From: Xanthostigma xanthostigma
Lineage: Eukaryota; Arthropoda; Insecta; Raphidioptera; Raphidiidae
Direction of reading: 5' to 3'
Length of the DNA: 64,000 nt
Assembly: GCA_963575645.1 (NCBI GenBank)
Contig: OY754465.1
Coordinates: forward strand, 57,125,901-57,189,900
Position 1 is the first letter of the stretch; every line of letters starts with the position of its first letter. Made by a program: the position numbers and the translations under genes. Shown piece after piece: positions 12,171 to 22,300 of this stretch. The notes under the pieces were generated by a model that searched no databases, had not been told where the DNA came from, and saw nothing but the letters and a program-made list of their open reading frames with translations.

Positions 12171-12603
12171 ACTCGTGCGTTAGAAATTAAACTTCTTAAG
12201 TTCTAGCATGTGTTGACGATTTTATTATTTCACCACTAAAAAACGATTATGTGGCTAGAGAAAATGGTACGTATACACTCAGTACGCACTGCGCATGCGT
12301 GTAGAGTGCGTACGACGCTTTGACAGAGAGAGTAGAAACGATTCTCTCACTCTTTCTTTTCAATTGTCGATTGAAGTCGAAGATGTGGAATCGTTTCACT
12401 CTTCGTCTGATCTAGGCAAATTTGTCCCCTTAGCGCGCCTAAAAAAGTTTCACTTGAAAGAACAATGCTCTCAGATAATATAAATTATAGTTTTTATAGA
12501 CGCACGAACAGTTTGCGTTTATTATTAAATGGTAGAAACGATTCTCCCACTTTTTTCTTTCAACTGTCGGTTGAAGTTGGAGAAGGGAAAGCGTTTAATT
12601 TTT
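12171..12603. repeat. Family I repeat with internal duplication
   Basis: The block with GTACGCACTGCGCATGCG and GACAGAGAGAGTAGAAACG recurs inverted at 60567-60720. Within this stretch, a roughly 60-bp segment around AGAAACGATTCTC is present twice (about 12331-12390 and 12532-12590). No ORF is supported. Confidence 0.6.
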
Positions 12604-12942
12604 AAAGTGAAACTTTTATTCTATCGCCCCGAATTTTTCTGGCCGTCTGTTGCATGTCGCATTACAGGCGGCCGCGGAGTAGGGGTAAAGTGAAAGGCGT
12701 TCGGAGTAGGCGCTCGGAGTAGGCGCTCGGAGTAGGCGCTCGGTAGAGCAGCCAAGGCCAATATGGCGGCGCCCATAATTAGCATCAGCTGACCGTGTAG
12801 TATGTATAACACATAGTCAGTCTGTCATGCGGACAAGTGCTGTACAGTGTTTACATGTTTTTATTCGTGTATTCATGTGAATATTGTTTATAATTAATCG
12901 TGAAGGATAAGTGTCTACAATCCAATAAAAGTTTCACTTGCG
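12604..12942. mobile_element. GC-richer element with 17-bp inverted ends
   Basis: AAAGTGAAACTTTTATT near 12604 is repeated inverted as AATAAAAGTTTCACTT near 12925. The interior is the most GC-rich patch of the window and includes a 13-bp tandem repeat (12696-12743) and GCCAATATGGCGGCGCC. The 63-codon minus frame across it begins with a leader-like hydrophobic run but is unsupported. Confidence 0.45.
12696..12743 (+). repeat. 13-bp minisatellite
   Basis: 3.7 units of GGCGCTCGGAGTA; the first unit has T for C at position 5. Confidence 0.95.
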
Positions 12943-13550
12943 TCGTGGTTTCTTAAAACCACACAACTGGTTTTTTTTCTGATCCAGGCCAATTACCCTG
13001 CCGCGCCTAAAAAGTTTCACTTCACTCACTTGAGAGTTGAGATACTATTATTTCTTGTCTATTCAACGTGACCTCGTAACGCATGAAAATAGTTATAGAT
13101 TAGACTTTGAAACACCCTCTATAACGTTTTTCTAGCTCGTAGTTTCATATCTGAATTATTTAAAAATTTATAGCGCAATTGAAAAACAGGTGCCTAATTT
13201 TTGTACCGTTGAATGCAGTCTATAGCGCTTCATGAATTATTAACGTTGCATCTCTATACACGGCTATATTCTATACTCCTTTAATATCACACACTCCTTT
13301 AATATTGAGCGTCAACGTGCTTACAGAGGGTCACACACAAACAGAGTTTTATGACGCTGTCAAACTATAAAACAATTTTATTTAAATAGAATTGGGGTCT
13401 GTTTTATTTGTCTTTTAAAAATTTTCTATGTTAGAAGCAGATATATAGCATTTACAGTTCTGTCAAATATAACATTAGATCGTTAAACATTAGTCCCTAA
13501 GTCATTTAAAGTAAATTTTCAAAGATTCTTTACGTTTACAGCTCTATATT
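12943..13550. other. Noncoding stretch
   Basis: No gene seen. A short local repeat CTCCTTTAATAT occurs twice at about 13276 and 13290. CCTAAAAAGTTTCACTT at about 13005 repeats a phrase from 12440. Confidence 0.45.
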
Positions 13551-13931
13551 ACCATTCCAACCCATAAGTGGGGAATGGTACTCGTTTAGGTCAAAAATCA
13601 CTTTTCAAAAATGTTACAATATCTTTCCGTTTTGAGGTCTCCCGAATCCAAAAAAAATATTTTTGGAAAAACTCTGTGCGTCCATTAGTCTGTTTGTGTG
13701 TGAATACGATAAAGGTCAAACGGATGAGCGGAATTTGGGAGGATATTTGGTATGCAAATATGAAGAGCCCTATTGTTTTTGGGGAAAATCGGCGCATGCG
13801 CAGAAGAGATATATGCTAAAACGGTGTTTTTTATATAATAATGATATACTTTTCATAACGGCTTATTATTCTATTTATTTTTTTAAGAAAGCTTTGTTAA
13901 AATTTTTTTTCTAAACTTTATAGTTTCTCCC
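13551..13931 (+). mobile_element. Family C repeat, copy 1
   Basis: A noncoding repeat of about 370 bp with signature phrases TTTGAGGTCTCCCGAATCC, GCCCTATTGTTTTTGGGG and AATCGGCGCATGCGCAGAAG. An inverted copy lies at 27392-27756 and a rearranged one at 46556-46866. The overlapping 68-83 codon frames on both strands are artefacts of this repeat. Confidence 0.8.
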
Positions 13932-14129
13932 AAGTGATAGAGGTTAAATCATTCCAAATTAGTCATAGTTTCTTCTCCCGAGAGGAATACGAGAAATTAC
14001 CGGTCACATCCTGTATATATAGATGAAATTGCAACGAGTTGCACATAGATAGATAGATTTATTGGTTTAAGTTATACATAGTAATGTTAAAAACACGTCA
14101 AAAGAGAAAAAACAAAGATATATACAATG
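13932..14129. other. Unannotated spacer
   Basis: Nothing recognised. Confidence 0.45.
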
Positions 14130-14620
14130 TTAGGGTGCATTTTCCATCTCCAAAAATTCTTCGTACTTATAGAAGCACTCCTTAATCAAATATTTATAAA
14201 CAGTTTTTTTAAACATGTTAAGAGCCATGCTTCTAGTGGCCAAAGACAGTTTCTTAAAAAATTGTAAACCTAAGTAATTAGGACCAAAAGTTGAATTTTT
14301 TGTTAGAAACAAAGGAATGACAAGATCTTCTTTTTTTCTTGTATTGTACTGGTGCAGGGACGTATGATTATTAAATTTCTCTAAATGTTTTTTAACAAAA
14401 ATCAAACAGTTATAAATATTATACTGGGCTGGTAAGGTTAAGATATTTAAATGAATAGCCCATACATTTCGTAGAAACTATGAATGTTTGTAAGTGTCCT
14501 AAAACGGGATAAACCTTTCGTAAGACAGGACGACGTTCTACGGTACATAAGAATGCGTAATATGTAAAAAGGAACCTCTCAGGCTCACCACACGCAAACC
14601 TGTAAGCTCTGTTTATAGAA
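14130..14620 (-). pseudogene. LINE ORF2 C-terminal fragment
   Basis: The minus frame 14130-14405 (91 codons) contains YNTRKKEDLVIP, then SLATRSMALNMFKKTVYKYL, and ends KECFYKYEEFLEMENAP. This is the usual pattern of the region after the reverse transcriptase in several non-LTR retrotransposons: an (N)TR motif, a short globular block, and a basic tail. Reading upstream in the same frame gives NILTLPAQYNIYNCLIFVKK, so the homology extends beyond the first Met to at least about 14450, and weaker similarity continues to about 14620. The catalytic domain is absent. The clade cannot be fixed by eye. Confidence 0.6.
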
Positions 14621-14960
14621 AGCGGTATAATGTATTTACTTATATGAGAAAGAAGCTCTTTTATATCCAGAAAGCGGTTATTTTAATACTTTTATACGTT
14701 TTCCAAAAATATATAAAACTACACTACGATTCTGAAATAGTACTGAATGAATCCTTATCATAGTTAGGTCCAAGCATTGAAACAATGTAAAAGCATATAA
14801 GCTTTTAGGAACGGATCTAGGTTTTTCTTCGGGGCCTAGAGCTTATTGAAGTCCAACGGGCCACAATTTTTGGTAAGATTAAGAATCCTTAAGTTGGCAT
14901 TGAGAATCATTTTTAATATCATCAAAATCGGAGTTCAAACTTGCTGACCCGACAAAAAAG
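14621..14960. other. Noncoding spacer
   Basis: No supported feature. Confidence 0.45.
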
Positions 14961-15017
14961 GTGTCTTCCCACTTGCGGTCGGAACAATTTTCGTCCCACT
15001 TGCGGTCAATCAATATG

Positions 15018-15217
15018 AAAAATATTTTTAACAAAAAAATTAAACCGACTTCACACTAAAAAGTAAAAAATAATTGCGTATTGAAATGTTTTTGAGTCGG
15101 TGTCAGCCAAAATGAAATCTATTCCGAGAACTACACCGACTCCAAAACATTTCAATACGCAATTATTTTTTACTTTTTAGTGTGAAGTCGGTTCCATTTT
15201 TTTGTTAAAAATATTTT
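15018..15217. repeat. Palindromic element inside compound TIR element
   Basis: Arms of about 85 bp (AACCGACTTCACACTAAAAA with its complement, and AACATTTCAATACGCAATTA with its complement) around a loop of about 30 bp. The phrase CTAAAAAGTAAAAAAT is shared with the palindrome at 31978-32233. Confidence 0.9.
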
Positions 15218-15289
15218 ATTTTTCTCTTTTTAGTGTTAATCTAACACTAAAAATCGGTGAACATACATAAAAAACATTATACGTTTTTT

Positions 15290-15530
15290 TGAAATTTGAG
15301 AGTTTCCCTCGATTTCTCCGGATTCAACCATCAGATCCTGACTTGGTTCCGATGGGACCACCTCTGAGGTGCACTCTTTCGAATAAAAAAAAATAATTTG
15401 AAAATCGGTCCATAATTGACGGAGAAATCGGTGAACTTACATAAAAAAAAATATACAGACGAACACAGAACCTCCTCCTTTTTGTTGAAGTCGGTTAATA
15501 AAATGCAAATAATGTCAGGAGTGATCTCAC
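15290..15530 (+). mobile_element. LINE-like 3' fragment
   Basis: Contains GAGAGTTTCCCTCGATTTCT, ATCAGATCCTGACTTGG and CCTCCTCCTTTTTGTTGAAG, phrases I remember from an abundant lepidopteran repeat that looks like an RTE-type 3' tail. There is no coding sequence, and the family is from memory only. Confidence 0.45.
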
Positions 15531-15732
15531 TTGCGGTTAAGAAAATAACTTTATAAATCGGCAATTCCAAATTTCCTACAGAAAGAATATGTCATTACTC
15601 ATTAAGTCATCTAAACAATTCCGAATGCAATTTAACAGATTTTTCCAAACATCTAAATAATATGGCACAATTAATTTTAATTCTTATTACTAAAGCCAAT
15701 ATTTGTCTTCATTTTTTATGTAATTCAACATT

Positions 15733-15912
15733 GTTGATGCGATGGTGTTTTTGTTGCGCAGTGAAAAGCGATGGTGGAATGGGGTAGTTGCTTAAAAAAC
15801 GATTACGGGGTGCTGTTGATGCGATGGCGTTTTTGTTGCGCAGTGAAAAGCGATAGGGGAATGGGGGAGTTGCTTAAAAAACTATTACGGGGTGCTGTTG
15901 ATGCGATGTTTT
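15733..15912 (+). repeat. 82-bp minisatellite, 2.2 units
   Basis: GTTGATGCGATGG starts at 15733, 15815 and 15897, exactly 82 bp apart. The units include TTGCGCAGTGAAAAGCGAT and ACGATTACGGGGTGCT. The same unit forms a second array at 47578-47738. Confidence 0.95.
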
Positions 15913-16012
15913 TTTTAGAAATTATCCAATTCTAACACCTAACATTATTTTCTTTTAATAATATCGATTGACCGCAAGTGGGACGATAATTGTTCTGACC
16001 GCAAGTGGCACT

Positions 16013-18234
16013 AATTCGACAAAAAATAACAAGAAATTGTCAAAATTCGTCCCAAAAAATGTAAAAATTTGACTTCTGATTGTAGGCTGCGTTCAATTCT
16101 CATGCGATTAGACTATGAAAATGGTAGTACGACTACGCGTTTATTTTATTTTACGCAGCTTTACAGCACTAGTGCTGTAATTTCACGATTCCTATACATC
16201 AAGCATGAAAAGCAGCTATTTGATAGGAGTAGTGTGCAAAAAGTCTTTTTAAAACGTGCCTTCAGAAGTTTTCTTTGCCTGTACCAGTATCATTCAAGAA
16301 CGGCTGAACCGATTTAGAAAGAAAACGAATATATATATTCAAAAGGAGGGTACTTCTTATCCGGTTTAGATCGGATAAAGATCAAATGTGTTGGTAGTAA
16401 AATACTAGGATTTAAAATGACCCTTTAATCAATTGAGTTTCACATGCCTGTTCCTTATCCATCATGCACGGTGATTTAACACTGTGCCAGAACTAATTAT
16501 GGCTGACCATGACACCATGAAACTGTAGGTAATAGTTGATACATGTGTATTTTAATATGTTACATAATAATGTCCCATGCAGTATTATATCTTGCGGCTT
16601 TCCTTCCGTTAGCGTATCCCGCCAAAACCTTATGGAATTTGGTTCTCGGTTAAATTGATCGAAAATTGTTTTATTTTATAGTTTAAAGGTCGCTAAGAAA
16701 AAGTGACCATGGGCGCATAGACTAGAAATCAATAGATTTTTAGCTACAGATATTTAACGAGATTTTAGATATAGGGATATCCATTAAATGCACAATCTTA
16801 AAAAAAGCCTAAGCTCTAAAACATATTTTTAGAGCTTAGAATTTTTTTAAGATGCGCCGAATCCGAATATGATATTATTATTTAATACAGGATGACACCT
16901 TCCAAAATTACTTAGTTTTCGACTATTTTTCTATTTCTAAAGAAAGCACAAAAAATGTTCATTTTCACATAAAAAATATGATGATAAAAAAACGTCCAAA
17001 GTTTTAAAAAAAGCACCAATAAAAAACGTCTAAAGTTTTAAAAAAAAACACCCGGTATAACATTAGACATCGTTTCAGCAATATTTATTTAGTCATAACG
17101 CGATTTTTTTATGATTAGGACGATAGTAACTGTAATACATTTTGGACTTAAAAAAACCGGAAGTATAAAAAAATAGTATATATCAGTTAAGTGCAACCGT
17201 TTTTAACCGACTTACAATTTTTTTTTGGAAATATATCATTAAAAGCATAAATGGGGCAATGGTAGTTTCATTACTCGAAAACGGAACAAAAAAATCGACA
17301 ATAATGTGATAGAAATATGAAAAGGAATATTTTGTTGTGAATATGGTTTTATTTTTTATGCGATCATTTTCAGCGCTGTTTTCAATTCCACGCATTTGGT
17401 TTGGATATTATATTATTATGTATATATAGTTGCCTTATTTGAATAAAGCTCGATATTTTTTTCTATTTATTAAGGTCATTTGGGCTTAATGCCATGTATT
17501 CATGACTTCATATATTTTCTTCTTCACACAATGTACATTATTATTATACAAGATGTTTCAATGAGCAGATGAAATGTGTGACAAAGTACCTGCAGAGTTG
17601 CGAATTTTTTATTTCAAAAAATTTGAATTAAAAATTGAATTTTTAATTTTCAATTCAAATGTTCGGATTAAAAATTAAAAAGTATTTTTTTGTTTTTTGA
17701 TGTTTGAAGCTGATTACTGGGGAGGATTAACTCGAACAAAGAAAAGTTTCGGTCAAAAGATGTTTATTTTTAATCGGAGAAGTCATAAAGCTAATAAAAA
17801 AATAGGGGTTGCCATTTGACATTTTCAAGTTACCCCCACCTCTCGTGAGGAGGTGAGGGGTGTTTTGTGTGCAAACGATCCTTCCTTCAAAACCAAACAA
17901 CTTTTACCTCAAACATTTTTTTTATTCGAGGTAAAGAAAAAGTCATAGTCTGGAGTAAATAATATTTTTTTAATGCAGATTTTTGTATCAAAATAGATGT
18001 CGGTATTTTTTTATTTTAATTTTTATGATACGGTCAGAGTATACTGCACTGAATACCAATAAAGTCAACTAAAGCTAATCAACGTCTCGCTTACTTTAGA
18101 TGGCTTCATAGTTATTGCAAGAAGCCATTTATATTTTATTGAAAAAGTACATCAGTAAATTTATTTCGTTTACTCAAATGTAACGTAATAATATCTAATA
18201 AATAAATAAAAGTCAGATTAATAAACTCACTAAA
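16013..18234. other. AT-rich noncoding stretch with small hairpins
   Basis: No gene. Small structures are a hairpin at 16794-16855 (AATCTTAAAAAAAGC and complement around CTAAAACATATTTTTAG) and a hairpin at 17830-17860 (CACCTCTCGTGAGGAGGTG). There are also simple AT palindromes at 17600-17680. Phrases around 16240-16330 look like remnants of a dispersed repeat. Confidence 0.55.
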
Positions 18235-18808
18235 TCGAACACTATTAAATATAGAACTTACTAATCTTGGAACAAATTTATTCGTTAGAATAAAATTTAC
18301 TGTCAATTTACCAAGAAAAATATCAGGTAGAAAGGTTAGTTAAGAAATAAATATATACACTGTACTATACTCCTTGCTCTTTTTGTTAAATATTTTGACG
18401 TTCACCCAAAAATCCAATAGATGGCATTAGTGTAAACGTCAAAAAAAAAAGTTTCACAAAATAATGTTTTATCCTAACTCAATTGCACACAAAACTTCTA
18501 CTAACATGTTTTACAACTATACACTTCACAAAAGATTAATAAACAACACATAAATAATTTACAAGAGCAAACTTATAATACTTCACGTTTATAGTTTAGG
18601 TATTATGATTTAGGTATGTGTCGGCCATTATTATTTTATCAGGCGAATAAATATTTAAACCCAAGAACTTGGACAGAGTAGATTTAGACCTACAGTAAAC
18701 ATGATTGTGGTCGGTGAATTGAATTATCGTTATGTATTCGGAGGAATAGCTACCTGCAGAACAAATGAACCGAATAAATAATTACTTACGTTCGGTGAAT
18801 GTGGCCAT
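18235..18808 (-). mobile_element. Family A MITE, copy 4
   Basis: Inverted, nearly full length, from TCGAACACTATTAAATATAG to TTCGGTGAATGTGGCCAT. It lies 229 bp from the BEL/Pao element but is not its target. Confidence 0.88.
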
Positions 18809-19031
18809 GATAGAACTTACAAGTCGACACTCTTGAGATCTGTTCTTCATTTGTCTGTAGTTTTTTTTGGTTGTGTTTTTTAATATGCGTATTAAACTGA
18901 GAAAAACCAGAATTAATCCTCGGGTTGAAGTTATTGCTCGTTTATGAAATCCGCCATGGATGTACAAAATAAGCTGGTTGGGAATTGACATAGGCTTTAA
19001 TAGATTAGAAAGGATTGTAAAGTGGCGTGTG
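18809..19031. other. Flank of the BEL/Pao insertion
   Basis: Unannotated sequence; it continues after the insertion at 24427. Confidence 0.5.
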
Positions 19032-19036
19032 AATAG
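19032..19036. repeat. 5-bp target site duplication (left)
   Basis: AATAG directly before the LTR; the identical AATAG directly follows the other LTR at 24422-24426. A 5-bp duplication fits BEL/Pao integrases. Confidence 0.93.
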
Positions 19037-19259
19037 TGTTTTGCGCTTAATTGTGATTCAAAATAATAACACTGAATTTTGGATATATATTTACTGAGCG
19101 TAATTTGTTCGTTGCATGACGTGCCTTCTCAACAGTCATGATGCATACTGGTACAAAAAATAAAATTACATTTCAAAAACATAAAAACATAGTACTGTCT
19201 TTATTGCCATCTGGCGGTAAATCTCAAAATAAATTAAACTTCACTTTTGAAACTGAACA
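19037..19259 (-). repeat. 3' LTR of the BEL/Pao element
   Basis: 223 bp, read on the plus strand from TGTTTTGCGC to AACTGAACA. By eye it is identical to the 5' LTR except for A versus C in the AAAAAATAAAATTAC / AAAAAATACAATTAC stretch near 19162. Confidence 0.96.
19200..19205 (-). terminator. Candidate polyadenylation signal in 3' LTR
   Basis: Reads AATAAA on the minus strand, about 150 bp downstream of the polyprotein stop. Whether it is used is inference. Confidence 0.35.
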
Positions 19260-19354
19260 TAACCGGCGGCCTTGAAAGCCTTGCCTTTCAATAAAGAAAA
19301 CAAATTTGTGAATTTGAAAATTGAGCAAAATTAAATAAAAGTCAATATCCATTA

Positions 19355-22300
19355 TCACTCCTCTTCATTCGTGGGGAGAATGCAGACTTTGGTCACTGCA
19401 CGTTTCACTACACCACCCTTGGTTTTAACGCTTACTACGCGCACGATGCCATCTTGACCTGGATCCACGTCTATGATTCGCCCCAATGGCCAACACAGTG
19501 GCGGAGCGTTGTCATCTCGCAAAAGGACCAGAGAGCCAATGCTGACGTTGGAGCTCTGGAAACGCCATTTGCCCCGTTGATGTAGAGTGTGAAGATATTC
19601 ACGACTCCAGCGGGACCAAAAATGTTGGTACATCTGTTGTAGATGATGATAGCGATTCAAACGATTGTAAGAAATTTCTTGATCATTTGATTGCGGTACG
19701 GCATTTAAAGCACATCCGATTAAAAAATACCCAGGAGTTAAGGATTCCAGGTCATTTGGATCATTGGAAAGAATTGAGATTGGTCGGGAATTCATGGTAG
19801 CCTCGACTTGAGTCAATAGAGTACTGAACTCTTCAAAAGTGAGATTAACATTTTTGACAACTCGGTTTAAATGAATTTTAGCGGACTTAGCAGCCGCCTC
19901 CCATAGACCCCCGAAATGTGGAGATCTTGCCGGTATAAAATGAAACTTAATCTTATTATCGGTACAAAAATTTTGAAAAATAGGCTCATGACAGAGATAC
20001 ATCACTTTCTTTAACTCATTACTAGCACCTACAAAGTTTGTGCCGTTGTCGCAGAAAATATTCCTGCATAACCCGCGACGTGAAACGAATCTTTTAAAAC
20101 CATTCAAAAAACCCTCGCTGGTGAGGTCACCAATCAGTTCGATGTGACTAGCCTTTGTGGCAAAGCATATAAAAATGCAAATATATGACTTGACGAGCTT
20201 TCTATTTCTTGTTTTGCCGTCTCTGATTAAGTACGGCCCTGCGTAATCTACGCCGCAATTAGCAAAAACTCGATCTGGCTTAACGCGATCAATAGGCAAA
20301 TTTCCCATCTGAGGATAAGTATATCGAGGCTTTACTCTAAAACAAACAATACAATTTTTTAGAGTAGACCTGACCGTATTTCGAGCGCTCAGGGGCCAAT
20401 AATTTTGCCGAAGGGTAGCTAGGATCGCCTGAGCACCCGCATGTAGGTTTTTTCTGTGTTCGTGAGTTATTAATAATTTCGTGAATGTGTGTTTTGCAGG
20501 TAGTACTATTGGTTGCTTATAGTCGTACGGTACGTCCGCATTTTTCAGACGTCCGCCTACACGAATAAGTCCGATGTTATCAATAAATGGATTTAAATAA
20601 GCTAACTTACTAGTAGAAGTAACCTGTTTAGTTTTTTGCAATGAATAAATATCATCCGCAAATGTTTCTGATTGTGCTAATTTAATTAAGTTTAACGTGC
20701 TACTTTCCAGTTCGTCGACTGAAAGTGATTCGGTTAATTTATGCTCCTTGTCTCTCAAATTGTTTATGAAACAATATACGTACGCGGTTACCTGTATCAA
20801 TCGGTTATAACTAGAAAATTTATCAAATAAAATATCCGTGTGCGCATTCCAAACTACGCCTAATGTTTTTAAAGTTTGATTTTCCGTAATTAAATATTGA
20901 GCTATTTTGTCATTAGCATTCGGACTATTCATTAATACCCGTGGTTCGTTTGAGATCCACTTTCGTAACTCAAAACCGGCCCTAGATAAAATCATTTCAA
21001 TTTCACGTTTTAACTGTAATGTCGAATTAATGTCACGTGAACCTGTCAACAGGTCGTCCACGTAAAAATCGGTATGAATTACCCTGCACGCTTCCGCATA
21101 TTCATATTGATAGTCTCTTGCAACTCGTTGTAAACAACGGGTGGCCAGAAACGAGGCCGGCCCTGTCCCATATGTAATTGTGTTTAAACGATATTCTTGT
21201 AATTCATGCTCAGGACTTTCGCGCCCAATGATTCTTTGTAAGTCTCTATGATTTTCGTGTACGTAAATCTGACGATACATCTTGGCTATGTCCGTCACTA
21301 CAACTATGTTGTGTTTTCGAAATCGCATTATAATTGAAAATACGTCATCCTGCACCGTTGGCGGCGTTGGCCCTACACCTAGTACATCGTTAAGCGATAG
21401 ATTGGACGTTGTTTTTGACGAAGCGTCAAAAACGACCCGTAATCTTGTGGTTGTGCTAGTATGTTTGACAACACCGTGATGAGGTAAGTAATAAATTGGA
21501 CCTGACGCTTTGTTACTAGGATCAACCCTTGACATATGACCGAGAGACTCGTATTCCGCCATAAACTGTCCGTATTCCCGTTTTAATTCCGTATCCCTTT
21601 GTAATTTACGCTCGACTGAATAAAATCGTTTTATAGCATTTTCCCTTGAATCTCCCAATTTGTTGTAATTGGTTTTTAGAGGCAATTTAACAATAAACCG
21701 CCCCGTGATGTCCCGCGTTACATGCTGTAAAAAATGATTTTCACAACTTGCCTCTTCATTTGAAATAATTGTTTTTTTATCCGAATAGTCCTCAATCAGC
21801 CAGAACCTTTCCAACTGACCCGATATGTTTAAAAATGTGTTAACCCCTTTCGCGTTATTATTTAAACTTAGAGGTCCTGCTATGACCCAGCCTAGCTTGG
21901 TTTCATGTAATATTGGCTTGCCAATGCCTAATTTGATTTGACCGACTGACAATAGATCGTAGAATATTCCCGCACCGATAAGTACGTCTACCTTCAGCGA
22001 TTCATTAAAATGTGGGTCCGCCAATTGAACATCACCCGGTATATTTAGCAATGCCGCATTAAATGATTGATGGGGAATGCTGTCTGTTATATTGTTTATT
22101 ATCAAAAACGACAAAGTTGTCTGATAATTAGATCGACACGATCTTATTTTTGCTTGTGTTTTACTGTTTATGTTGATTTTAGACATATTGATTCCCGATA
22201 CTGGTAAATTTATTTCTGTTGCGTTTAATTTTAATTTTGAGAATAAACTCTGTGTTATAAAGTTACTTTGAGATCCGCTGTCCAACAATGCACGGCATGT

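Larger units (their letters stand above)
14961..16012. mobile_element. Compound TIR element with nested repeats
   Basis: Outer inverted repeats at about 14961-15014 and 15961-16012 each contain the block CCCACTTGCGGTC twice, about 30 bp apart, separated by GGAACAATTTTCGT or its close variant. A further degenerate copy sits at about 15529. Inside are a palindrome (15018-15217), a lepidopteran LINE-like 3' fragment (15290-15530) and an 82-bp minisatellite (15733-15912). No ORF. Confidence 0.75.

Noticed and set aside
12621-12812. Minus-strand 63-codon frame starting with a signal-peptide-like hydrophobic run
   Set aside because: No homology recognised, no promoter or splice evidence, and it lies across a tandem-repeat element.
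13568-13914. Frames of 68-83 codons on both strands
   Set aside because: They fall in the family C repeat, whose other copies do not keep the frames.
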